64,000 nucleotides of DNA from Meiothermus sp. Pnk-1 (GCF_003226535.1 NZ_QKOB01000001.1:62001-126000); one strand, 5' to 3'; numbered from the stretch's first letter, positions 45,748 to 54,891 are shown. Numbers and translations: made by a program. Notes: generated by a model from the sequence alone, not told the origin.

Positions 45748-46614
45748 TCAGCCCAACGCCAAAAACACCACCCCCAGCACCATCCCGCTCGCCGCCCACA
45801 GCCTCCGCCGCACCTCCCCTTCGGCCAGGAAGCGGGCCCCCAGCACCGCGCCGATCAGGATGCTCACCTCGCGGGCCGGGGCTACGTAGCTGACCGGGGT
45901 GAACTTCAGGGCGGTGAGCACCAGGATGTAGGACAGTGGGGAGAGAATAGCGATCCCGATGGCCTCGAGCCGGTTCTTCCGCCACTCCTCCCGCACCTCG
46001 CCCCAGCGCTGAACGGCCAGCGGCGAGAGCAGGAGGGTGCGGCCCAGGTCGTTGCCCCAATTGAGCAAAATCGGCGGCAGGAGCAGCGCGCTCACGGCGT
46101 GCTTGTCCCACAGCGTATAGGCCGCGATGAGGCCGCCGGTAAGCAGCCCGTAGCGCACCGCCCAACGGGGCTTCTCGCTCGAACCCGAAAAAGCCCGGCC
46201 ACCCCCCGCCATCACGAACACCCCGACCACCACCGCCAGCGCCCCCAGCAGGGCCAAAGGGGTGGGCCGTTCGGCGAAAAAAGCCATGGCCGCGATGGTC
46301 GAGAGCAGCGGCCCGGTGCCTCGGGCGAGGGGGTATACCAAGGACAGATCCCCGACCTGGTAGCCTTTTTGCAGGGTCAAAAAATAGGCCAGGTGCAAGA
46401 GGACACTTCCCCCCATGAACCCTATCTGCCCGGGGCCGAGGTGGGGTTGTTGCCACACCATAAAGCCGACGGCGAGGGGAGCCCAGAAAAGGGCGGAGAG
46501 GGCACAGAAGAGCCAGACGAACACAGCCCCGCCTCCCGAACGCTTGGCGAGGAGGTTCCAACCGGCGTGCAACCCCGCCGAGACCAGGATCAGCGCGAGG
46601 GCCAGGGCGGTCAT
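45748..46614 (-). CDS. EamA/DMT-family transporter
   Basis: The 288-residue protein has ten helices and two EamA repeats; the second opens after GLLTGGLIAAYTLWDKHAVSA. The ATG is six bases after TATAAT (rc 46626-46621), giving a leaderless mRNA. The cargo is unknown. It is convergent with the C39-TPR gene, eight bases apart. Confidence 0.88.
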   Translation of the reverse strand: MTALALALILVSAGLHAGWNLLAKRSGGGAVFVWLFCALSALFWAPLAVGFMVWQQPHLGPGQIGFMGGSVLLHLAYFLTLQKGYQVGDLSLVYPLARGTGPLLSTIAAMAFFAERPTPLALLGALAVVVGVFVMAGGGRAFSGSSEKPRWAVRYGLLTGGLIAAYTLWDKHAVSALLLPPILLNWGNDLGRTLLLSPLAVQRWGEVREEWRKNRLEAIGIAILSPLSYILVLTALKFTPVSYVAPAREVSILIGAVLGARFLAEGEVRRRLWAASGMVLGVVFLALG

Positions 46615-46641
46615 GCCGGGATTATACCGCCGGGCCTTGCA

Positions 46642-46676
46642 GCGATTGGCCTTTGGCGTATAGCGTTTGGCCTATG
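46642..46676 (+). repeat. Heptad repeat copy that supplies the hisJ start codon
   Basis: Five perfect 7-base units run without a gap. The first is GCGATTG (46642-46648), the third GCGTATA (46656-46662) and the last GCCTATG (46670-46676). The ATG in the last unit is the chosen start of the PHP-phosphatase gene. Confidence 0.75.
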
Positions 46677-47465
46677 TTCGACTCCCACCTGCACACCCCT
46701 CTTTGCCAGCACGCGGTCGGTACGCCCGCCGAGTACGTGGCAGCAGCGCGGAAAGCGGGCTTGCGAGGCATCGTGATCACCGACCACAGCCCCATGCCTC
46801 CTTGGTTCGATGCGGCATTCCGCATGCGCCTCGAGCAGTTGCCCATCTATCACGCCATGCTCGAGCAGGCCCGCGAGCAGGCGGGAGACTTCTACGTGGG
46901 GATCGGGCTCGAGGCCGACTATCATCCGGGCACCGAGGGCTTCGTGCGGCGGATGGTGGCGGGCTACCCCTACGACTACGTCATCGGCTCCGTGCACTAC
47001 ATCGGAGCCTGGCCCTTCGACAACCCGGCCTTCGCCGCCGAGTTCGACGAGCGCGAGTTGCGCGAGGTCTATCGCGAGTACTTCAGGCTGGTGGCCCAGG
47101 CCGCCCGTTCGGGGCTCTACCACAGCATCGGGCACCTCGACTTGCCCAAGAAGTTCGGGCATATCCCCGCCGAGGGCTACCTCGACTTGGCCGAGGAGGC
47201 TTTGCAGGTGATCGCAGGGGAGGGTCTGACGTTGGACGTGAACACGGCGGGCTGGCGCAAGAGGGTCGGGGAGCTTTATCCCAGCCCGGCCCTCCTCGAG
47301 CGGGCCCGGGAGCTGGGCATCCCCGTGGTGCTCGGTTCCGATGCCCATGCCCCTGGGGAGGTCGCTCACCGCTTCGCCGAGGCGGTGTCCGTGCTCAAAC
47401 AGGCCGGTTACGCCCAGGCGCTGGTGTTTCGCTCGGGAAGGCCACAGCCGTACGGGCTGGGGTAG
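46674..47465 (+). CDS. hisJ: Histidinol-phosphatase of the PHP family
   Basis: The 263-residue enzyme has the PHP metal sites DSHLHTPLC, VITDHSPMP and VIGSVHYI, and the final GSDAHAP. It removes phosphate from L-histidinol phosphate; T. thermophilus uses the same family. I chose the ATG inside the last heptad unit because the fold starts right after it. It is followed 49 bases later by a second PHP protein. Confidence 0.9.
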   Translation: MFDSHLHTPLCQHAVGTPAEYVAAARKAGLRGIVITDHSPMPPWFDAAFRMRLEQLPIYHAMLEQAREQAGDFYVGIGLEADYHPGTEGFVRRMVAGYPYDYVIGSVHYIGAWPFDNPAFAAEFDERELREVYREYFRLVAQAARSGLYHSIGHLDLPKKFGHIPAEGYLDLAEEALQVIAGEGLTLDVNTAGWRKRVGELYPSPALLERARELGIPVVLGSDAHAPGEVAHRFAEAVSVLKQAGYAQALVFRSGRPQPYGLG

Positions 47466-47490
47466 TATACGCACCAGAGGCCCAAAAACC

Positions 47491-47518
47491 GCGTTTTGCC
47501 TTTACGCTATAGCCATGA
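47491..47518 (+). repeat. Heptad repeat copy ending at the PolX start codon
   Basis: Four 7-base units run from 47491, beginning GCGTTTT and GCCTTTA. The last unit contains the ATG. TACGCT (47504-47509), a possible -10 box six bases before the ATG, is made by the junction of two units. Confidence 0.65.
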
Positions 47519-49119
47519 ACCGCAAAGAGCTGGCCGGGATGCTCGAGTACGCCGCCGACTTGATGGAAGTCCTGGGTGAGGGTGAATTCCGGGCTCAGGC
47601 CTATCGCCGAGCCGCCCGCAACATCGAGCGGCTCGAGGCCGACCTCGAGGCCCTGGCCGCCCAAGGCTTCAAGGGGGTCCCCGGCGTGGGTCCGACGCTG
47701 GCTCCCCTGCTCACCGAGATCGTGCAGAGTGGAGAGTTCGCCTACATGGCCGAACTCGAGGCCCAGGTACCGCCGGGCGTGCTGGAGTTCTTCCGGGTGC
47801 AGGGGCTGGGTCCCAAGCGCATCCGGGCGCTGTGGGAGCATGGGGTGGACTCGCTCGAGGAGCTCATCCGCCACGGCGAGGCCGGACGGCTGCGGGAGAT
47901 CCCCGGCTTCGGGGCTAAAACCGAGGCCAACCTGGTCCAGGCGGCGCGCTTTGCCATCGAGGGCCTGCGCCGCGTCTTGTGGGGCGAGGCGGCCGCAGCC
48001 GCCGAGCTGCTGCTGGCCGACTTCGCCGGTGCGGGCATCCAGGCCGAGGTGGCCGGGAGCTTCCGGCGGGGCCTCGAGACCATCGGCAACCTCGACTTCG
48101 TGGCCCTGGCCCGGCCCGAAGCCGTGCAGAATGCCCTCGGGCGCCATATTGAGCGCGTTGAGGGCTCGGTGCTGCACGGTCATCTGGGGGGCCTGCCCCT
48201 CAAAGTTTTCTGCGCCGCACAGCACGACTACGGCACCGTGCTTTTGCAGGCTACGGGCTCGAGGGCCTTCGTCGAGTCGCTGGGAGAGCTTCCGGCGGGC
48301 CAAAGCGAAGCCGAGGTCTTCGAGCGGCTGGGTCGCAGGCCGCTTTCCCCTTACTGGCGCGAGCCGGAGCACCTGGGCCTGGAGGAACCCGGTCAACCTT
48401 TGCGGCGCGAGGACTTGCGGGGCCTGATCCACTGTCACTCCACCTACTCCGATGGCACCGCCAGCCTGCGGGCCATGGCCGAGGCCGCCATCGCCGAGGG
48501 CTATGCTTACATGGTCATCTCCGACCACTCCCAATCGGCCTCCTACGCGGGGGGCTTGGAGCCGCAGCGCGTGAAGGCGCAGTGGGCCGAGATCGAAAAA
48601 CTCAACGCCGAGCTGGCCCCCTTCCGCATCCTCAAGGGCATCGAGTCCGATATCCTCCCCGATGGCTCGCTGGATTACCCCGAAGAGATGCTGGCCGGCT
48701 TCGACGTGGTGATCGGCAGCCTGCACTCGGGGCTCAACCTACCCAAAGAAGAGCAAACCCAGCGCTTGCTGAGGGCGCTGGACAACCCCTACCTAAAGAT
48801 TCTCGGGCACCCCACCGGGCGGCTGCTGTTGCGGCGCAGGGGGGCCGAGGCCGACTGGGAGCGGGTGCTCGAGCGCGCCGCCGAGCGCGGGGTGATCGTC
48901 GAGATCAACTGCAACTACTACCGCTGTGACCTCGACTGGCGGCTGGTGCTGAAGTGGCGCGACCGGCTGCGCTTTTCCCTGGGGACCGACGCCCATAGCG
49001 TGGAGGGTCTACCCACCATCGCCTATGGCTTGGTCCTCGCGGCCAAGGCCGGTCTGAGTGGAAAACAGCTGGTCAATGCTTGGGCGCCTGAGCGCTGGTG
49101 TCCAGCGAAAACGACCTAA
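47515..49119 (+). CDS. PolX/PHP protein with a substituted polymerase site
   Basis: The 534-residue protein has the PolX layout: helix-hairpin-helix segments (VPGVGPTLA near 55, IPGFGAKTEANL near 130), a polymerase palm (about 150-290) and a PHP domain (from 300). The palm keeps GSFRRG (181-186), but the metal-binding GDxD is GNLD (191-194), so one catalytic Asp is Asn192. The third Asp, normally in VDLRV, is Pro228 in LPLKV. The PHP residues look intact: HCHSTYSDG, VISDHS, GIESD, GSLHSG, GHPTG and GTDAHS. Polymerase activity is unlikely; nuclease or phosphoesterase activity remains possible. Confidence 0.85.
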   Translation: MNRKELAGMLEYAADLMEVLGEGEFRAQAYRRAARNIERLEADLEALAAQGFKGVPGVGPTLAPLLTEIVQSGEFAYMAELEAQVPPGVLEFFRVQGLGPKRIRALWEHGVDSLEELIRHGEAGRLREIPGFGAKTEANLVQAARFAIEGLRRVLWGEAAAAAELLLADFAGAGIQAEVAGSFRRGLETIGNLDFVALARPEAVQNALGRHIERVEGSVLHGHLGGLPLKVFCAAQHDYGTVLLQATGSRAFVESLGELPAGQSEAEVFERLGRRPLSPYWREPEHLGLEEPGQPLRREDLRGLIHCHSTYSDGTASLRAMAEAAIAEGYAYMVISDHSQSASYAGGLEPQRVKAQWAEIEKLNAELAPFRILKGIESDILPDGSLDYPEEMLAGFDVVIGSLHSGLNLPKEEQTQRLLRALDNPYLKILGHPTGRLLLRRRGAEADWERVLERAAERGVIVEINCNYYRCDLDWRLVLKWRDRLRFSLGTDAHSVEGLPTIAYGLVLAAKAGLSGKQLVNAWAPERWCPAKTT

Positions 49120-49271
49120 GCAGCCCGACAAGATTTACGCACTGCTAGGAGAGCGTAGTTCACTGCGCTTGGCGTTTCACGCCGCAGCCCAATGCTCTGA
49201 AAGTCGCACTAAATCCCAATCCCCCTAATAGGGGGTGGTTCACAATACATCCACCCAGCTAGACTAAAACC
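49120..49271. terminator. Intergenic stretch with hairpin and pilin promoter
   Basis: CCCCC-TAATA-GGGGG (49221-49235) may end the upstream transcript. TAGACT (49260-49265) is six bases before the first pilin ATG. Nothing else recognisable is present. Confidence 0.5.
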
Positions 49272-49721
49272 ATGAAACGGTCTCGAGGGTTGACCCTTAT
49301 CGAGCTCTTGCTAGTTGCTGCGCTAATCGGAATAGTGCTTGGGATTACAGTGGTCTCGGGCCGCAGAATACTCGGCAACCAGCAGGCTAGCGCGAGCCTC
49401 AACTCCATACGGCAGATCGTTTGGCAAGGGGCTACCGCCGCAGCTAGCCGTGGCCAACGCCTCGATCTGGTGCTCAACGGTCAGCGTCTCCAGGTGCAGA
49501 CTCAGGAATCCACCCCCAAGGTGATCCGTTTTGTGGATCTAACCAGCAGCCTGAGCGGACAACTTCCCAGCGGAACCTGGTTTAGTTTCACACCCCCTGG
49601 CAAGGTTATCTTTCCTTCCAGCTTCAGCCAACCCATCAACGTCACGGTCAACGGGCGTTCTTACGCCCTTAGGTTTTCGCTCATTGGAGAAGTGGATGTG
49701 CAGCAGGTGGGGTCGCGATGA
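49272..49721 (+). CDS. Prepilin-like protein (GspH/FimT type)
   Basis: The 149-residue protein has the type III signal: basic leader MKRSRG, then LTLIELLLVAALIGIVLGI, with cleavage after Gly6 by the prepilin peptidase. The C-terminal part is a small beta domain. It starts a four-gene operon overlapping by ATGA. It probably corresponds to the PilA1-type minor pilin of T. thermophilus. Confidence 0.9.
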   Translation: MKRSRGLTLIELLLVAALIGIVLGITVVSGRRILGNQQASASLNSIRQIVWQGATAAASRGQRLDLVLNGQRLQVQTQESTPKVIRFVDLTSSLSGQLPSGTWFSFTPPGKVIFPSSFSQPINVTVNGRSYALRFSLIGEVDVQQVGSR

Positions 49722-50203
49722 ACAGGCGGGGATTGACGCTCATCGAGGTTATAGTGGCTCTGGCCATTCTGAGTGTGGCCTTATCGGCTTTTACCCTTCT
49801 AATCCTTGGGAGTGTACGCCAAAACGTCGAATCGGGAGGGCGCACCCAGGCGGCTCAGTTGCTGAATTATCTCGGGCGACGCCTGGTAGGGGCCGACGAC
49901 GCAGTAATGCCGGACAGCACGTCCACGTATAGAGAGTGGAACTATGGAACCCTCAGAACCAGCTTTCCTGAGTTGACCCGGGAGGGGCGCTTTGCTAACC
50001 CCGACCTGTATCGGGCAAGGATTGATAACGAAGGAACCCCTGCTTGGGCGGTGAGCGGCGGCCTGAACCTCGACAGCCTGCGGGCTTATCGCATTCAGGT
50101 GTGCTGGCGTGGCGCGCGGGGGGAGTCGTGCGTGGAAGCTCGAACCGTTGGGGCTGCTCCCGTGGCGGGCGGGGCAGCGGCACCTTTGCCTGGCATCAAC
50201 TAG
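49718..50203 (+). CDS. Prepilin-like protein (PilV/GspI type)
   Basis: The 161-residue product has the leader MNRRG, then LTLIEVIVALAILSVALSAF, with Glu5 in the mature form. Its ATG overlaps the preceding stop by four bases. By position it resembles PilA2, which is involved in DNA uptake. Confidence 0.9.
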   Translation: MNRRGLTLIEVIVALAILSVALSAFTLLILGSVRQNVESGGRTQAAQLLNYLGRRLVGADDAVMPDSTSTYREWNYGTLRTSFPELTREGRFANPDLYRARIDNEGTPAWAVSGGLNLDSLRAYRIQVCWRGARGESCVEARTVGAAPVAGGAAAPLPGIN

Positions 50204-50212
50204 GAGAAAGGC

Positions 50213-51061
50213 ATGCGCAAAGCTAGAGGCTTTACCCTAATCGAAGTCCTGATCGCGCTGGCCGTACTGATCACGGTGATGACGATTGCCTACAACGGCC
50301 TGATTCAGTCGTTGCGAACGCAGAGCGATCAGGAGGCTGTGACTAACTCTCAGGCAAAGCTGCGAAGGGTGATGGAGGTAATTACGCAGGACCTGCGCAG
50401 TGCGATCTTCGGTGGAATCATCAATCAGCCTTACACACCTACCGCTCAGGCTGTTTCCATCGGCCTAATCGACGGCGGAGCCGGGTACCCGGTCGTCAAC
50501 AAGCAGGACTACTATGCCGATATTCTATCCCCCGCCACGACAGCATCTGCATTGGGGATCAACCCTGGCGATCAGCTACTGATGGTCAACGGGGCCCAGT
50601 CCATCGTGCTGCCCGTCTCCGGCGTAGCCCAGAACGGGCAGCCCAGCCAGTGGAGGCTTTCCCACGCTACTTGCCGCAATCCGCTAGCCTTTGCCCCTAC
50701 CGGCACGCTGGTTTTCCGGATTCGAGCCATGGGAATTCGCTACGATCCTAGCCAGAATACCCTCTACACCCGCGAGGGCAGCACGGAGCAGCCCATGGCC
50801 TTTGGCATCACCAATTTCCGCATCGACTATATCTACTCGAGCTCCGGTGGCACCCTGAGGACATGGAATTTTTCCAGCGGTGCTTTCCCGGGTATGACGT
50901 TTACCGATGCGGGCACGACCTACGCCCTCCAGCGCTTGCAGGTAGTGATGGAGGCTCGGGAGAACTCGCGAGGGCGTGCCATCACCAGAACGTACACCGG
51001 CCAGGTAGAACTCCTCAACAACGGTACCTACGCCATGGGGACGGTGGTCTCATGCTCATGA
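50213..51061 (+). CDS. Prepilin-like protein (PilW/GspJ type)
   Basis: The 282-residue product has the leader MRKARG, then FTLIEVLIALAVLITVMTI and a large beta-rich domain. AGGAGAAAGG precedes the ATG. It probably corresponds to PilA3 and helps build the pilus tip. Confidence 0.9.
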   Translation: MRKARGFTLIEVLIALAVLITVMTIAYNGLIQSLRTQSDQEAVTNSQAKLRRVMEVITQDLRSAIFGGIINQPYTPTAQAVSIGLIDGGAGYPVVNKQDYYADILSPATTASALGINPGDQLLMVNGAQSIVLPVSGVAQNGQPSQWRLSHATCRNPLAFAPTGTLVFRIRAMGIRYDPSQNTLYTREGSTEQPMAFGITNFRIDYIYSSSGGTLRTWNFSSGAFPGMTFTDAGTTYALQRLQVVMEARENSRGRAITRTYTGQVELLNNGTYAMGTVVSCS

Positions 51062-52980
51062 GAAAGTCGCACGGCATCGCTCTGGTCGTCGCTCTCGTTT
51101 CGATCTTGGTCATCGGTGGGGTTTTGGCCCTGATGTTCAGCCGAATGATCGATGAGATGCGCCACAGCCGCGACGACACCGCGGTCGTTCAGACCTTGAT
51201 GTTAGCACGCGGTGGGGCCAACGTGGCTGGGGCTTTGCTTACGGGGCCCGTAAGGGATCGTTTGCGGCAGGTGGTGAACGCGACCTCGAGTACCACCAAC
51301 CGCTGGAGCTATGGGGGGAATGGCAGTGGAACCCAACCCGACCCCGCTACCGTAGCGAGCGATTTGGCAGTTGTCGCTGGGCAGCTTCAAACCCAGGTTG
51401 ACAGCTTGGTGTGCGATCTTAATCCAGCGCCCGCAGGATCCGGGGCTACTGTGCGGGTGCGGGTGTACTTCACTAATACGGCCTGTGCGGGCTCCACTAC
51501 TTACCCCAGCGGTGTGGGGTTGCCTACAGGAGTTAAACTGCCATCTGGCCGATTCGTGGATGGTTCTCCGAGGGGTGGCACCGGGGACAACAACCTTCAG
51601 CAGTACTCTCTGCCTTTTGTGATGGTTGCCGAAGCTACCCAGGGAACCTATCGGCGTAACGTTGTACTGCAAGGAGAGTATCGTTTTCCTATTGGGCGTA
51701 GCAGCTTTGCCCGCTATGCGCTGTTTACCAACGTCCATGCTTCCCGTGGCGGTGAAGACATTTGGTTCACGGATCGTACCCTCTTCGATGGCCCAGTACA
51801 CACCAACCAGTACTTCCGCTTCTACCGCAACCCCTGGTTCGGAGGCGAGGTAACCAGTGCCGGCTGCACGTCTCCGGGGGTGTCGAGTTGCAGTGGGAGC
51901 ATAACTCCTGGGGCAAGCTTCATGTCTGCCGATGGCAGAAGCCAAAATTTTATCGCTGAAAGCTCAATGTCCCCCAACGCCTCTGCCCCGACCTATAGGG
52001 GGACCCAACCGGCATTTACCGATGGTGTGAGCTGGAGGTCGAGCTTCGTAAAGCTACCGGACAACGACAATCGCCAACGTGAGGCTGCCAATGACCGGGG
52101 GCTGCTCTTCGCAAGCAACCTCTATTCCCTTGACCTATACGCGACCGACAGCAATGGTAACCTCCTGACCCGCAACGCCTCGGGGCAGTGGCAGCCTGCG
52201 GCCACCTACCAGTACATCAAGGCTTGCACCAGCTCAAGCTCGAGCAGTTGTACAGAGTATCGTTACACGGACGGTCCCAGCAAGGTTTTGTACCGCAAGA
52301 GCGGAAGCAGTTGGGTGGTGGTGCAGAACAACTTCAACGGGGTCATCTATGTCGAAGGAAGCATTGACCGGTTGCGGGGGCCCAGCCGAGTGCCTGCGAA
52401 TAGCTCTAATCCCGACAATGCTCCTCCCGCGCTAGCTCACTTCGCGGAGATCACCATAGCAGCCAGGAACGACATCCGTATCACGCGCGACCTCAAGTAC
52501 GAGAATCCGCCGTGCAGCTCGAGCCCCACTCGCAACCCGGATGGAAGCGTAACCCGCGCTACCTGTGACAACTTGGATGTCAACAACATCCTTGGGATTT
52601 ATGCTCAGGGTACCTCCTCTGACCCGGGCGACATCTTGATCGGTGGAGGGGATGCCTCCAGCGGATTACTCGCTCCTGCGAATATTGCGATTCAGGGAGT
52701 CCTCATGAGCTCTAGGGGCATTGTTGGGGTCGAGAATTACAATAGCATTTCACCTGCTGGTGACGTAAACCTACTGGGAGGGATTATCGAGTACTACTAC
52801 GGAGCTTTTGGCACCTTCAATTCCTCGACCGGAACGTTCTCTACCGGCTACGGACGCAAGTTCACCTACGACCAGCGAATGCTCAATGGTAAGGCGCCGC
52901 CCTATTTCCCCACCACCGAACTCGACGAGGTGGGTACGCCTCGAGTCATCAGCTTCGGGCAACGCGAGCAGGTCTACTGA
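51058..52980 (+). CDS. Large PilX-like pilus protein, possibly ComZ
   Basis: The 640-residue protein has one N-terminal helix (ALVVALVSILVIGGVLALMF). It has no Gly-FTLIE site and a Glu in the mature helix, as in PilX and T. thermophilus ComZ. A large beta-rich domain of the DUF4900 type follows. The ATG at 51058 overlaps the previous stop (ATGA); a second ATG two codons earlier is an alternative. Order and size match the T. thermophilus cluster pilA1-pilA2-pilA3-comZ, where ComZ sits at the pilus tip and is needed for DNA uptake. The pilA4-like major pilin is not here. Confidence 0.75.
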   Translation: MRKSHGIALVVALVSILVIGGVLALMFSRMIDEMRHSRDDTAVVQTLMLARGGANVAGALLTGPVRDRLRQVVNATSSTTNRWSYGGNGSGTQPDPATVASDLAVVAGQLQTQVDSLVCDLNPAPAGSGATVRVRVYFTNTACAGSTTYPSGVGLPTGVKLPSGRFVDGSPRGGTGDNNLQQYSLPFVMVAEATQGTYRRNVVLQGEYRFPIGRSSFARYALFTNVHASRGGEDIWFTDRTLFDGPVHTNQYFRFYRNPWFGGEVTSAGCTSPGVSSCSGSITPGASFMSADGRSQNFIAESSMSPNASAPTYRGTQPAFTDGVSWRSSFVKLPDNDNRQREAANDRGLLFASNLYSLDLYATDSNGNLLTRNASGQWQPAATYQYIKACTSSSSSSCTEYRYTDGPSKVLYRKSGSSWVVVQNNFNGVIYVEGSIDRLRGPSRVPANSSNPDNAPPALAHFAEITIAARNDIRITRDLKYENPPCSSSPTRNPDGSVTRATCDNLDVNNILGIYAQGTSSDPGDILIGGGDASSGLLAPANIAIQGVLMSSRGIVGVENYNSISPAGDVNLLGGIIEYYYGAFGTFNSSTGTFSTGYGRKFTYDQRMLNGKAPPYFPTTELDEVGTPRVISFGQREQVY

Positions 52981-52997
52981 TTCACCTGCGCGAAGAG

Positions 52998-53025
52998 AAC
53001 GCCCCGGCTCAGGAGCCGGGGCGTT
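52998..53025. terminator. 12-bp perfect hairpin between convergent genes
   Basis: AACGCCCCGGCT and its complement are separated by CAGG. It lies between the pilin operon and lpdA and probably serves both strands. No T-run follows. Confidence 0.65.
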
Positions 53026-53031
53026 GTCGCC

Positions 53032-54426
53032 TTAGCGGTTGGCGATATGGATAGCCTGCTTGTGCAGGTGCTCGGCGGCTTCCATGATCCCCTCGGAAAG
53101 GGTGGGGTGGGCGTGTACGGTGAGGGCCACGTCGGTGACGGTGGCGCCCATCTCTAAGGCCAGCGCCGCCTCGCCGATCATGTCGGAGGCGTTGGGGCCC
53201 AGGATGTGCACGCCCAGGAGCAGGTCGGTCTCGGCGTCGCCGACCAGCTTGATCAGGCCGTCGGTGGCCTCTAGGGTCATGGCGCGGCCCGAGGCGGAGA
53301 GGGGGAACTTGCCCACCTTGACCTTGTAGCCGGCCTTGGCGGCCTCCTCCTCGGTCAGGCCCACGGCGGCCCACTCGGGGGAGGTGTAGACCACGTTGGG
53401 GATGTGGTAGTCCATCACCGCGTTGCCCCCGGCGGCATTCTCGGCGGCCACCAGGCCCTCCTTCATGGCCTTGTGGGCCAAGAGGGGCGGGCGGGTCACG
53501 TCGCCGATGGCGTAGATGCCGGGCACGCCCGTCTCCATCCGCTCGTTGGTGGGGATGAAGCCGCGTTCGTCCACCCTGACGCCGATGGCCTCGAGCCCCA
53601 GCCCCTTGCCGCGCGGGCGGCGGCCGGTGGCCACCAGGATTTTATCCACCACGATCTCTTCCTGCGCCCCGCTCTTCACGTCCTCCAGCGTCACGTGCAG
53701 GCCGTCCTTCTTGCGCTCGACATTCACGCCTTTGGTGTGGGTCTTGATGGCGATGCCCTGCTTGGTGAGCACCTTGGCGAGGAGGCCCGCGGTCTCGGGG
53801 TCGGCGGCGGGCAGGATCTGGCCCATGAACTCGATCACCGTGACCTCGGCGCCCATGCGCTTGTAGACCTGGGCAAACTCGAGGCCGATCGCCCCGCCCC
53901 CGATGCACAGCAGGCGCTTGGGGAAGTTGTCCTCCACCCGCAGCGCGCCCGTAGAGTCGATGATCTCCTTCTGATCTACCTCGAAGCCGGGCAGGGTGTT
54001 GGGCTCGCTTCCGGTGGCGATGATGAAGGTTTTGCCCTCGATGCGCTCCCCGCCGACTTCGATGGTCTTGGGACCGACGAACTTGGCGAAGCCGGTCTTG
54101 AGCTCGACCTTGTTGCCCTTGAAAAGCTGCGAGACCCCGCCGGTGAGCCGCTTGACGATGCCGTCGCGCCAGCTTCCCAGCTTCTTGAGGTCCATCCTGG
54201 CGTCTTTGACCTCGAGCCCGAAGCTCGCGCCGTGCTTGACGCCTTCGAATTCCTCGGCCGCGTGCAGCAGGGCCTTGGTGGGGATGCACCCCACGTTGAG
54301 GCAGACTCCGCCCACGTACTCCGCCTCCACCGCCAGTACCTTCTTGCCCAGTTGCGCCGCCCGGATCGCTGCGTGGTAGCCGCCGGGGCCGGTGCCGATG
54401 ACGATGACATCGTAGATGGTTGACAT
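53032..54426 (-). CDS. lpdA: Dihydrolipoyl dehydrogenase (E3)
   Basis: The 464-residue FAD enzyme has [17 protein letters not shown], the redox pair in [16 protein letters not shown], the NAD motif [13 protein letters not shown] and the C-terminal HAHPTLSEG with the catalytic His and Glu. It reoxidises the lipoyl group of the E2 encoded upstream. An S23-type gene and two heptad repeats lie between it and the E2 gene. Confidence 0.97.
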   Translation of the reverse strand: MSTIYDVIVIGTGPGGYHAAIRAAQLGKKVLAVEAEYVGGVCLNVGCIPTKALLHAAEEFEGVKHGASFGLEVKDARMDLKKLGSWRDGIVKRLTGGVSQLFKGNKVELKTGFAKFVGPKTIEVGGERIEGKTFIIATGSEPNTLPGFEVDQKEIIDSTGALRVEDNFPKRLLCIGGGAIGLEFAQVYKRMGAEVTVIEFMGQILPAADPETAGLLAKVLTKQGIAIKTHTKGVNVERKKDGLHVTLEDVKSGAQEEIVVDKILVATGRRPRGKGLGLEAIGVRVDERGFIPTNERMETGVPGIYAIGDVTRPPLLAHKAMKEGLVAAENAAGGNAVMDYHIPNVVYTSPEWAAVGLTEEEAAKAGYKVKVGKFPLSASGRAMTLEATDGLIKLVGDAETDLLLGVHILGPNASDMIGEAALALEMGATVTDVALTVHAHPTLSEGIMEAAEHLHKQAIHIANR

Positions 54427-54444
54427 AGCGCTCCTATTATGAGC

Positions 54445-54472
54445 TAAACGCCAGACGCAAAACGCAAGACGC
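54445..54472 (-). repeat. Heptad repeat copy flanking the S23-type gene (downstream side)
   Basis: Read on the minus strand the units begin GCGTCTT and GCGTTTT, and two more follow. This copy is inverted relative to the one at 54857-54891, so the pair encloses the S23-type gene. Confidence 0.8.
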
Positions 54473-54476
54473 GGGG

Positions 54477-54851
54477 CTAATCCTGCTTGAGCGTGCTGAT
54501 GAGGGCGTTGATCTTGGCGTTCAGCCTGCCTGCATGATCGTTCAAGGCTTCGTAGGCCGACGCTTCCAAGAAACCAAGCCTAACGGCAATCTGTAGTCCT
54601 GCGAGGGCTTCGAGAAGAGAACCTCGAGCGTTGTGAAGAAAGCGGCAGAAGTCCTTATCCGTGCCGCGCCCGCGGCCTTCAGCGATGTTCAGCGCGATCG
54701 AGGTGGCTGCCCGGCAGATCTGGTCACTCAGCCTGTACTGTTCGGTTTTAGGGAAAGCGGCTGTGACCCTGTAAATTTCGGCTGTCATGTCCAGAGCGAG
54801 CTGGTAGACCTCGAGGTTCTCGAAGCCAAAGCGGTTGTTGAAGTTGCCCAT
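54477..54851 (-). CDS. S23/IVP-type four-helix-bundle protein
   Basis: The 124-residue protein has the signature of the 23S rRNA intervening-sequence protein family: [39 protein letters not shown] and a Phe/Leu-rich helix with [13 protein letters not shown]. Relatives are the DGR accessory protein Avd and the S23 proteins encoded in rRNA intervening sequences. Here it stands between E2 and E3 genes with heptad repeats on both sides. Its length is typical. Function is unknown. Confidence 0.9.
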   Translation of the reverse strand: MGNFNNRFGFENLEVYQLALDMTAEIYRVTAAFPKTEQYRLSDQICRAATSIALNIAEGRGRGTDKDFCRFLHNARGSLLEALAGLQIAVRLGFLEASAYEALNDHAGRLNAKINALISTLKQD

Positions 54852-54856
54852 GTGTC

Positions 54857-54891
54857 GCGTTTTGCGTCTAGCGTTTTGCGTTTTGCTTTAG
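54857..54891 (+). repeat. Heptad repeat copy flanking the S23-type gene (upstream side)
   Basis: Five 7-base units follow each other: GCGTTTT at 54857, 54871 and 54878, GCGTCTA at 54864 and GCTTTAG at 54885. The last unit overlaps the stop of the E2 gene (54888-54890). Confidence 0.85.

Noticed and set aside
46642-46676. Heptad runs as CRISPR repeats
   Set aside because: The units are 7 bases and directly adjacent, with no spacers and no cas genes.
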